Positions 37,514 to 49,300 of a stretch of DNA of 64,000 nt are shown here, in pieces. Position numbers and translations under genes: made by a program. Below the pieces are notes generated by a model. That model had not been told where the DNA came from and searched no databases. It saw only the letters and a list, made by a program, of their open reading frames with translations. The stretch spans positions 16,229,001 to 16,293,000 of the forward strand of contig CM075671.1 in assembly GCA_037962975.1 (NCBI GenBank), in the 5' to 3' direction. The DNA comes from Clitoria ternatea (taxonomy: Eukaryota > Streptophyta > Magnoliopsida > Fabales > Fabaceae). Position 1 is the stretch's first letter. Each line of letters starts with the position of its first letter.

Positions 37514-40500
37514 AAGTTTGTCTTGATTGACAACCCAATGAGCTGCCTCTAACGAAAGCCATCGGTACACCAAATAATGAAACAAAAACAGAAAGTGCTT
37601 ATTTAAAATAGTTCTTCTAATACGTCTTAGGATATTAAGAAATTCAAAAGTGGAAAGTTTGAATTTGTGTTGGATATGTCTTAAAAATTAAAAGGGGAAT
37701 TATATTAATGTTGATTTTAAATGTTAACTTTTTAGATTTGGACATCTTAATGTGTAATCCTTGACACACATTAAAAAAAGTTGTCATTTAAAATAGGATT
37801 TAGTTCCTCCAAGGGACATGAATACACTTTAAAAGGTATAATATTAGCTATTAATTTAAAAATCAACAATTATGATTGTGATAAAATATGAAGTTCTTAA
37901 AATCTTAAATTCTCATTTGTTAATAAATTTAAAATCTAAATAAAAAAGTAGAATAAAATTGATTATAAACAACTAAAAGTAAAAGGTTTTTATATAAAAA
38001 AATTAGAGTAAATTATTATCTCCTCTTAACAAATACAATTATTATACTCTTCTCTTATTTTAAAACACACACTTCATTCCATTTAACTTAATAACATTAA
38101 GAACAGTGTTTTAAAAGATTCTATTTCTTTAAAATGAAAATATAAATTATATTGCATCGGAGTTACCAACTTATCCCAAATATTATTTGTCTCTGAAATT
38201 AAGAGAATAATGTTCTATTTTAAAATTGATTATTATTTTTCTTTAAGCTTAACTATGTTGCTCCTAGAAATGTTTATTTGTTTGAATTTAGTTCATAATT
38301 TTTTTTGGGTTAGGATTTAAACCCTAACATTTTGGAAATATTTGATTTAGTCTATGCCATTAGTGATATTTGTTTTTGTTAACCTGTATTTGATAAGTTA
38401 GTAGACAAAAGAATTCATTAATTAAATCTAAGATATTTTCAAAATGTGAGAGACTAAATTCAATCAGATGAATATTTGTAGAGAACAAATACTTAATTAA
38501 TTCTTTTTAATAAATTAAAGTTTCAATAACTTGGTTTTAAATTTCCTTGATTGCTTTTAGTCCCTACAAGAAAAAGTCAAACAAAAAATGCAAAACATTA
38601 TGTACTAAACTAGGGACTAAATTAAGAAAATGTAGAGATTGAAAACAAATTGCCGGAACTAAAGACATAATCCCGAAAATGCATGTGGGACCCAAAAAGT
38701 TATTTAAGCTACAAATTAACTATTAATGGGCAGAGGGAGACAATTAATGTCATGAGTAAAGGGGAAAAGGATTGTAGAAGGCATGACAAATTAGGTTCTT
38801 TGCTATGCGGTTTGATTTGATCTTGAAGGAAAAAATGAACTCAATATTATATCTATAATATTTACGGTTTGATTGATGTGAATTTTATTTTTATTTTTCC
38901 AAGAACAAACATTATAATTCAATTAATTTTGTTGTGAAAAATCATCAATTAAAACCATAATCATGTTGAATCAGTATAACTCTATAACAAATTGTGGTTA
39001 CACGTTAATAAAAATAACAATTATATAAAACTACAATATTGAAATGTTAGTTGTGTAATTTTATTTAATTAACTCTAAACAAAATTGATTTTAAATACTC
39101 TCCTTGGATAAAAGATTACACGTTGATCTCACTTAATTGACTCTAAACAAAATTAATTCCAAAAGTAATAATAGTAAATATCATATGTGAAGATGTAATT
39201 TGGTTCGGTTGTGGGAGAGAGAACCACAGGTTGAACCAAACTGCACTAAAAACAGTTTTTTTTTTGGTTTTGTGGTTGATAATTCTTACAATTCTTAATT
39301 CAATTTAATTCGGTTTAGCAGTTAGTCGTGACTAAGTTTAATTCAAAATGTAGTTAAAATCGCAAAAATCCCAATCATGCGATTTTTTAAGGCCCTCGCG
39401 ATTTGAATTGGAAGCAGAATCATAAATGGAAGCAAATCGTAGCTAATCACGATTTTGGGCTGAGAAATCGTGAAAATCGTAACTTGTTCTTCAACCCCCT
39501 TTTTTTGCCATACCCAATTTTTAGAATCGGGTCAGACCCGCGTGACTGTGACATACCCGCACCGTTTAGAAAGAACATGACATTGTTTCACCTTCTCCAA
39601 GCCACGTAATTCCCGTCCCTCGCTGCGCAATTGTCTTCCCCGTTGAAAAGCCACCATCGTTGTCGATGCGGAGGCCGCGCAACCGTCTTCTCTGTCCAAC
39701 AAGCTTCGAAGCTTCGTCTTTGTTTTTGCGTTTAGGGAAGCTTCTGTTTTCGTGTTCCCATTCCATTTCCAACTTTGTGAAGGTAGATGATGGGCTTTTC
39801 AGTTTTTTCAAAAAAAAAGAAAAGAAGGTAGAAGAAGAGAGAGAAGCTAATGGATTGTAGGGCGTTTCAGTTTTTCAAAAGAAAAGAAACAGAGGGGAAA
39901 AGAAGAGAGAGAAGCCGACGGTTTTTCAGTTTTTCAATAAATGATGGAATAATGACTCATTTTCTTGGAATGGGTGAAAGGGAGTTAATGGACATTCAAA
40001 TTTCAAAGTCATAAAGGGAGTGTGGTTCTGACTTCTAAGGTTATCACATAAAAACTCTTTAATGTTTATTTAAGTTTAAATTAAATCTTTAGTGTTTTAT
40101 GTATATATAAGAATATAAGAAATTATATGTATACTTAAGAATTTTTAAAATCTTATGATACGATTTACGATTTTTGATTCAACCTATAATTCCGATTTTA
40201 ACTACCTTGGTTTGATTCTTGAACACGACTACTACAAATAACTAATTGTACTATAATAATCTTAATGAGAGCCCTCACTGAAAAAATGCAATAAAATAAA
40301 ATATAAAGGTGTGTTTTGGTAAAGTTATTTTGTAAGGTTAATAATTATACATTAACAAAAAAAATGTAATGGAAAGTTTGCAAAACTTTTAAAAATAGAT
40401 TAAAGTCTAACTTTTTTCTTTCATTTACCTAAACCATCTTTAATATTTGTCAAAATTATATTCCACTTCAAAACTTTTGAAAAATTTACACTTCATCTTA

Positions 40501-40689
40501 GGGTAAACCCCAAAAATTTTAAAATGCAATGGAATATGGGTTTTTTAAAAGTTCTAGGATGAAGTGTGATTTTGACAAACTTCATAAATGATTTGTGTAA
40601 TTTACTCTTTTAACTTTTAAGAGAGGAAAATATTAGTCAAAATAAAAATGGTTCCTATAATTTTTATCTATGTTTTGTCTCTTCTTTTT
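37514..40689. other. AT-rich intergenic DNA, no gene seen
   Basis: Mostly low-complexity. A less AT-rich patch at 39380-39920 has small open frames on both strands (39403-39609, 39566-39811, 39660-39860) with no domain. It contains repeated AATCG(C/T)-type words around 39360-39480, so a degenerate repeat is more likely than a gene. Confidence 0.55.
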
Positions 40690-41576
40690 TTTAGGTTAAA
40701 TTACTATTTCAATCCCTTATTTTAAGATACATTTCTAATTTTTTTAGGTCAATCAAGTCCTTTATCTCATTAAAATGTCTGAGCTAGGTCATATTCGTTT
40801 AATTTTCAGTCATTAACTTTGTTTATAGAGTCATGAGGTGACAAATGAATACACATGTGAGTCATATCCTTATTTGTTGACTGCGTAACACTATCAAGCA
40901 TGTCAGATGTTGTTGACATAATGACTCAAGGTGTTAAATGTTCATTGGTTAAATGGTAAATGACACATTGAGGCGTTAATAAATATTTGACGCGTGAAGA
41001 AGCCATGTTAAAAGCATTTGACACGTGAAATAGTTACGTTAATAGGATGAGTGTAATATGTTACAGTTTCATTTCATCTTTTTTACAAGTTAAATTACTA
41101 TTTAGTCCCTCAACTTTTTTAGTCAATTATGTCCTTTATTTTATTAAAATGTTTCAGTTAAGTCCTATCCATCTAATTTTCATTAATTAACTTTGTTAAC
41201 AGAATCATGATATGACAGACGAACATCACATGGAATCATGTTTTCATTTGTTAAGTGTGCAACACTATCACACATGTTAACATGATGACTTAATATGTTA
41301 AATGTTCATTGGTTGGAGGGTAAATGACACATGGAGTTATCACGTCAACATCATCTGATATGTGAAATGGTCATGTTAGGAGCATTTGGAGTGTAAAATA
41401 GTCACGTCAGTTGGGTTAATGGGATGACAGATTTTTGTTAACAAAGTAAAGAAATAAACCGAGAGACGTAATTGAAATATTTTAAAATGATAGGTGACTT
41501 GGCTAACTACAAAAAGTTTGGGGTTTAACTTGATATTTATCGAAAAGATAGGGGATTAAAATAGTGATTTTTTATA
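40690..41576. mobile_element. TIR element with a tandemly repeated left arm
   Basis: The left terminus TTAAATTACTATTTCAATCC pairs with the reverse complement of the right terminus (AAATCACTATTTTAATCCCC). A second left-type terminus begins near 41094 (AAATTACTATTTAGTCCCTC), and the following 300 bases repeat the first unit in order (GTCCTTTAT, TTAAAATGT, CATTAACTTTGTT, CATGA, TGTTAAATGTTCATTGG, AAATGACACAT). It is non-coding. This is probably two related non-autonomous elements in tandem, or one that inserted in another. Confidence 0.6.
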
Positions 41577-44224
41577 TATAAAAATGCTTTCTTTCTTAAA
41601 TGGCCAAGTATGGCTGAAAGAGTATTGAATTGGATAAGATTTTAGTAAAAAATTTCATCCAATCAAAGTTAATTGGATTGAATTGGGTTGAATTTGTGTA
41701 ATTCTTTTTGAAATCTGATTCGATCCAATTCGATCTAAGTTGGTCCGGATCGAATTGGATGATTAGATATCTAATTAATTATGACTTTTGATAAATTTTA
41801 TGCAAATAGAAATATAGAAAACTTAAACCATCACAAGTACAAAATTCTATGAAAATCAAAACCATGACCACATAATCCTAACATACCCATTGCCGTGTAA
41901 AATTACTAAACAAAAATCACATCGTGGCTCCTTTAAGTCTTTAACGCACAGAAATAGAAATATAAGTCAACAAATTGAAGTCTTAGATTTGGTCGCTTGA
42001 GTTTGGTTCCCTTTTATTTTTTTTCTTAACATGAACATTAACATTACTGTTAGATAGTGTGAAACAAAAACAAAAACATAAAAAAATAATAATAATAAAT
42101 AATATAAAATTAGGTTGATTATTAATGTAGTATTCATGTTTATGAATTTGAAATACAATATTTGATTTGATTATAATCGGTTTTTGGTTGGATTGGGTTG
42201 GTTTTGATTTGATTAAAAAAAAAATCAATCCCACTTAATTAGATTGGACGATCAAGTTAAAGTTAAATAAATCAATCTGACTTGCTAACCAGCTCCAGCC
42301 CAAGCAAGCAATTCAAGTTTTTCAAAAAACAAAAGATACTACGTTATCCAAAAAAAAAAGAAGATACTACCAAAAAAAACAAAAGATGAAAGACCCAAAA
42401 ATGGTAGGAGTTACTTGCAAAAGCCTAGCGTACCTAATTTGGATGCACTAGTCGGGACTACGAAATTTATGGAAGTGTTTCTCGTCTGATTTTGCTTTTT
42501 GTGCTTCCAGATTTTGCTGTGCAAGTTGGTTATTTCAGTTTCATATCAACGTTAAAATATATTCGCGTCCTAATAATGGTCCTTGTAGGTAAGAACGCAT
42601 TTACTTATGATTTGATTTATACTTACCGTTTCGTTTCACTAATTTAAATTAACTTTTTATAGAAAAATAGTACAATATATAATGTTATTACTGCTCACTT
42701 TTTAATATTTTTAATTGATTACATTTTAACCCATATCTTTTAATAAAATCGTTATAAAGATCACCTTAAGAATTAACAATATTGTTTCTCCCTTTTGTTA
42801 GGGGCCATTGACACTACCCCTCGGCGGCAGAAGTTAAAGAGTGTACAGAATTTCTTGTATAGCAACATCAGTTGTGACTTTTTGGGTCTTCTGGTGCATT
42901 CCGTTTTCCTTCTGTTGTGTATCCGTTCTAAAGCATTATTTTAAACATAGAATTCATCTCTGGAGAGAAGGCTCGCTTGAAAAAAATAATCATGCCAGAG
43001 TGAGTGTCAATATTTTAGTGATTTAAAAACTTCCATGTGGTTCTTAATATCTTGAAATTGACTTTCTTCCTCTGGTATTTTTTAAAAAGAAATTAAAGAA
43101 AAGTAATGATTAAAAATAAGTTATTTTTAAAGAAAAATATTTACTATGATAATAGTGAAATAATTTCCCCCTGATTAATGCCTGAATTGAATAGTTTGTG
43201 CAGATATTAGGCCAGCTCCATCTCAACCCGTCATATGCTGAGGTATAACTGATTCGTTTTTGGAAATGGTCAAATCATGACATAGAATTTCCAAATTATG
43301 ACAGTTGCGCTTGAATCACAATAATATTTGTTAGAACAAATGACTTAAGCGGTTTGAGTTCTTTGGTATATACAAGTTTGATTGAATGTATAACATCAAT
43401 CTAGAACAAGTAGACAATAAACATGTTAACAAAGTTTGATATTGTTATATATTGTTAGGGGTTGAACTTTGTTATATGTATAAAAGAAATGTTATATTGG
43501 GATAATTATATTGGGATAAGTAGCGGTAAGAGATACTCTAATGATTTCTACACCTGGAAGAGCTTAATTTTTTATTTTTAGTCAGAGAACATCTTTGGAT
43601 TTTTTTTTAAGTAGAAAATGAAGTATCTTATATAAAACTTAAATATCTGATATATTTAGAACAAGATTTTAGTGAAGTTTAAATAATAACTAATTTTAAA
43701 ATAAAGTGTATTTGGGTAATTTATATTATGGTGTTTGATTTGATATTTTTGGAATTTATGTTTTTTCTTTTGTTAGGGAGGAAAAGTCAAACCAAGCAGA
43801 GTTTTGCAATTTATCATTTTAGGTGCTTATACATTTTGATAATACAATAACAATGACCCCTCCTCCTTCTTTAACCTCCTCTAAGTACATGATTTTTAGT
43901 TCACACAGTATTATTCGTGATTGCAGTGTAAAATGTTATTATTGACTTAGGTTTGTACTTCGGGTTTTTTTTTTTAAATACGGTCATTTTATTAAAAAAA
44001 ATTAGGAAATTTGGTGGTTAGAAAAATAATTGTATGTCTGGGTAGAAAACATCACATGAATGTCTTTATTTCGCACATCTATCATGTGAAATGTTGATAG
44101 AAGAAAATTGTTGATAAAAATTGTTTGCATTAGGAGTCAAACTTGAAACACATCAAACAAAACATGATATGACAACCACTGGACAATTTTTCTTTGGTGC
44201 AAATAAGGAATGTTATTATTATAG
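41577..44224. other. Intergenic DNA with two coding-like islands
   Basis: No supported gene. Near 42800-43020 and 43203-43240 the composition becomes exon-like. The segment 43203-43240, flanked by AG and GT, could encode ILGQLHLNPSYAE. I do not recognise these, and no full gene model can be built. Confidence 0.4.
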
Positions 44225-44752
44225 ATAATTCTTTCTATTCTTTTGTCAGTGTGTTATATTTTTTACATAAAATAAAAAACTTATATAAATATTTTATATT
44301 AAATATGTATATTAACGTTAATATAAATATGTTTAATATATAAATTTTTAATTTATATGTTAAAATATTTAATATATATTAATATATTAAATATCTTTTT
44401 AATTTATATCTTAAAATATTTAAAATTTAATATTATATATATTAACGTTAATATATTAAAAATATATTTATACGTTGATATATATATATATATATATTTA
44501 ATATATAAATATATTAACGTATAATATATTAAAAATATCTATATAAGTTTTCTTATAAAATATCTTAAAATAATTCATCATGTTTTGGTACTTAATATTT
44601 TTATATTAATATATATTTTATATCTTAAAATATTTTATATTAATGTATAATATATATATATGTGTGTGTGTTAAAATATTTTAAAATTTATATAAGTTTT
44701 TTTATTGTATGTAAAAATATAAAAAAACTAACAAAAGAATAGAAAGAATTAT
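44225..44752. mobile_element. AT-rich MITE with about 70-bp terminal inverted repeats
   Basis: ATAATTCTTTCTATTCTTTT at the left is the exact reverse complement of the right end (AAAAGAATAGAAAGAATTAT). The pairing continues imperfectly to AAAAAACTTATATAAAT about 70 bases in. The core is nearly pure A/T with several TATTAACGTTAATA palindromes. No target duplication is certain. Confidence 0.75.
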
Positions 44753-46359
44753 ATTTAATAGTATTTTTTATTTACATTAAAAAATAGTTGTTTTAATAGT
44801 TGTTGTACCACATTATGTTTGATGGGTTATAGGTCCAACTCTATTCTATTTCCCGGAGCATCCCAATAAAGCATTTCAAAAAACTTATGCTTTTAAAGTC
44901 CGGTATACTTAATATGCTAGTTGTTTCTAATCTTCCATTTAACCTAACTCATTTGGTTTGTAAAACGGAATAATGAAAATAAAAAAAATTAAAGGTTAAT
45001 ATTAATTTTTCACGTCATTCGAAACAGTCAAAACTTCGTTTGATTATAGGATTTATTTTTGGGTTGATCAAACCGGACCCAGTTTAAAAACCAAACACAA
45101 CTCTAATTTAGGAAAAAAAAAATCACAGGTATCGATTAAAAGAAGTTCCATTTACACTAAATGAAGTTTTGTTCGATTTGGATTCTACTATTGAAATAAT
45201 CAAAATATGTGAGAGACAGACTATGATTGGTCATTTGTCGTCAACCAAAACTAACTCATGCATCAACGCTACATGCGTTTTTCTTTCCTTACGACCTACA
45301 GTTTTTACGTTTTTGTTTACAACCCTTCACACTATTTGCGTTTTTCTTTATTTTCTTTGTTATTTATTTTTTCGATAAGTATAAAACATCACATCATTTA
45401 AAGACTTAATTTAATTTAGCAACTCATTTTAATTTAATTTAGTAGTGTTTTAGATGAAAACCATAGAGATAACAACGGTTGTTTTCTTGGTGAAAGTTAA
45501 GTTTAATATATGAATTATACTTAAACTATTTGAAAGTATAACAAAATTTTATCGAGTGTTCCTTTCTTTTACGTCTAGTGCAAATCTTCTTCAATTATAT
45601 AACAAAACATTATATATTTTTTCGTTAACACATATTTCTCTTGATTTCTAATAGCTATATAAGTAAATGAATATTAAGACAATATTAATGTAAAAATAAT
45701 ATTAAGTATAATTCAATTAAATTTTAAATGATATGAATGCAATTTACTCTAATTTTTAAACACAAAACCCCCTAAACAACCACAACTTCGTAAACATAAA
45801 TTATACCCGATGTTGTTTTAGATATGTAATAATTGATATGGTACGCTTACATATCAATTAAGTTATCCAAATCATTACGGTTAAATTTCAAAATCAAATA
45901 ATAAAAAACATTCTTCTCAATAAAAAAAATTACATTTTTATTGTTATTATTACGTAAAGTGAAATTGTAGAGAAAAAAAATACAAAGTCGAACCTATATT
46001 AATCCTAGTTCTTAGAAAGGATAAATTTTTTGATCAAGTCTTGAATAAGATTATTTTTAAATTTGTGGTTAATAAAAAAGAAAAGAGAATATATATCATT
46101 ATGTAATTCGGAAACATAACCTAGACGTTTCTAAAATATAATTAATCAAATTGGTTGTGTAAACGAATGAATGAAAGAAAACAGGATCTGGTTTTGCAAA
46201 AGAATTAAAAAAGAACTTGGTATCCGTTACACTTAATTACACATGGCTTAATCCTTCACCACTGTTATACATATATATATATATAATCACTAGTCCTCTC
46301 CTCATCAAGAATTAATTAATCAGTTTCTTGTTTGTAGAAGGAGACAAATCAATCTCGTG
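44753..46359. other. Intergenic DNA upstream of glutamate decarboxylase
   Basis: AT-rich, with no gene supported. An (AT)n tract at 46268-46284, about 80 bases before the start codon, could serve as a TATA region. The open frames at 45169-45409 show no domain. Confidence 0.45.
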
Positions 46360-49300
46360 ATGGTTCTCTCGAAAACCGCTGGAGCCTCTGAAACAGATGT
46401 TTCTGTTCATTCAACCTTTGCCTCTCGCTATGTGCGCGCCTCTCTTCCTAGGTAGATTTTCTCCATAATGCTGCAAAATTAATTAGCAAAAGTAGAATAG
46501 CTATGGATCTGTGTTTGTTGAATTGATAGGTTCAAGATGCCGGAGGAATCGATCCCGAAGGAAGCGGCGTACCAGATAATAAACGACGAGTTAATGTTAG
46601 ACGGAAACCCACGGTTGAACCTGGCGTCGTTCGTTACAACATGGATGGAGCCTGAATGTGACAAACTCATAATGGCTGCCATTAACAAAAACTACGTCGA
46701 CATGGATGAGTACCCCGTCACCACTGAGCTCCAGGCAACCTTCACTTATTTCTGCATTCATTTTTTATTTCTTTTTTCTTTATTCTTTGCCTAACCCTAA
46801 AAATTAAAGGTAAATTTTATATTCACATAAAATCAATTATATTGAATTTACAAAACACAATATAAGGTAAATTTAGGTATTTACAAAAATTTATTTTCAA
46901 TCTTATGACCGCTTATGTTTCTGAAACAAAATCATACCTCTAAAATAGAGCTGTGATCAATGCCGTGTGTTATATACACACACACACATCTTTTTGCTAA
47001 TTAGTTCTAAAAATAAAAAGTATAGAAACAAAATTATCTAATAGTTAATATTAACTCTGGACGGTAAGATTGGTCAAATTCTACTTAACTAATAAATTTT
47101 AGAGCTGTATCTATCTCAACATTGATTCGTCAATTTGACAGACCAAAATCTTGACAAGGCGGGCCAGCCCGACAAGCCCCACCTAAGAAAAAAATATTAA
47201 TAATAAATAATTTTTATTTTATTTTATTAAAATTTATACTTTTATTTTCTAAAATTTTAAAAAAATACTTTGACATTTCTCACTATTTGTACACTTTTTT
47301 TTAATGATATTCTATTTGATTTCCTTGAAAAAATTATTTTTAGATTTTTAATATTAATCTAACATATATTTATTTTTAAAAAGTTTGGTTGGCTAGTGGT
47401 CTAGTTTGTCATTTTTTTTAAAAAAAAACACACAACTTTTGAGTTTGGCGGGTTGATCCACTAGCTTGTTGGCCTGCTGTTAGGCTGGCCGAACCTTACT
47501 TTTAGGTCCTTTTATTTAGGCAAGGCAGTTCAGCCCACTTTTTGATGAGTTTTGGTGGGGTGGGACAACCTATTTTGTCATCCTTATTTTTAAGGGTTAA
47601 GTTTATATTTAAGTTAAAAAAATACACATATCAAAAGTAGCTGGTGGTTAGTCATCTCAATACTTAATAGACAAAAAGTTAATAATAGGGCTGAATAAAA
47701 AAACTACTAATTCCTATAAACAAATTTGTTAAGGAGTAAATCTTAATTTTAAAGCTTTGGACTAATTTCATATTTAATTAAAAAATACTGTTACAAATGA
47801 GCACCGCTGGTTCTACTCTATAGTGTTTGGACTTGTATATGGTAACTTCTTTGTCACAACTCAAAACACCTGTGTTTGGTCCTACACCAATTTAAATTTG
47901 ATATTTTTTAAATGTCTCATTGTTTTTTTTTGGGAGTTGGTCTGTGTCGATTTCCTCTTTGTAGTAGTATCATATTTCATAACCCGGGACCATTGAATTG
48001 GGGGCCCATATGGACAAAGAAGTGTAGCCCTTAATAATTAAAGGCAAGCAATCAAAAAGTCCTTTGGTCCAATCAAAGTTAATTGGGCCGGTCTTCTTCT
48101 ATGACAGTTGTCCCATGTTGGCGGAAAATACCATAGAGAAAAATGTTATTGCAATTTTACCAAAAAAAAATGTTATTGCATTCATTAACCAAAAAAAGTT
48201 ATTACATTATTAGGTACAATTAAACTAATTTTTGAAAAAAAAAACACTAACTTTCAACTTCTAAGACAATTTGTCGATAAAAATAAATTACAGAAAGTAG
48301 AAAGTACTTATTCATATAATCAATATACTCTTTTTTATTTGTCCATTTTAAAAGTTCAAAATAATATTAATGGTTAACTTTGTAACGATACTCTTATTTT
48401 TACCTAGTTTTTAAATAATTTACACATTTATCATAATATTTTGTGGATAGAGAGAAATAATAATAAAGATAGATAGATAGTATATTAAGAACATAGAAAT
48501 GATTTTAATATAAATAAGGATGTTAATTAGTTGTTTTATTGTGTTATTCTCTTACGTAGACAAATAAAAAGTAAAGGAAGACGTATGTGGGAAACAAAAG
48601 TACAAAAGTACCATAAATGGAGCCTCCTTTGTATGTTTGGCAATTCCAATTTTACTACTTGTTTGTTGTGAGTGAAAAAGATCAGGTCAATCCCAAAGTT
48701 TTATGTGATGCCTAGTAATAAATTGTGCCATCTATCATGTGGAGAAAAATAACTTTCTCTCTATATGAAGTGAGAGACATCTTAACCTATGAAAACAAAG
48801 TCAAAGTCATCTTTTTTTTTTTTTATTTCTCTGTACTAACAAAATAGGTCCATACAAGCACATGTGTTAGGTGGCTTGTGGGGATCTAACAATTTGTTTT
48901 CCATTTTATTTTTATTTAAAAACTACTTTTAAGTTTAAATTAAAGTAAGAGTTTTTAAAATAAATAAGAAACTATTGGGTAGTTTTTTAAATGATTTTAA
49001 CAGGAAAACTATTTGTTAAAAGTTTAATTTAACGAATGATTTTATTAATTATCTTTTAATTTAAGAAAAATCTTATGATCAAGAATAAATTATTGCTCTT
49101 TATATAATTGATTTAATGAGTAATAGACAAATAACCAATCACAAATTTTAATTAATATAAATTAATCAAAGTCTTAATAAAACCATGAGTCATCAGTGTA
49201 ATGATGAGCAGTACGATACAATAAATTAAGTGTAATAATTTTTATTGTTGTTATTGATTTTCAACACTAATCATATTTATTCAATGTATCATACTCGTTA

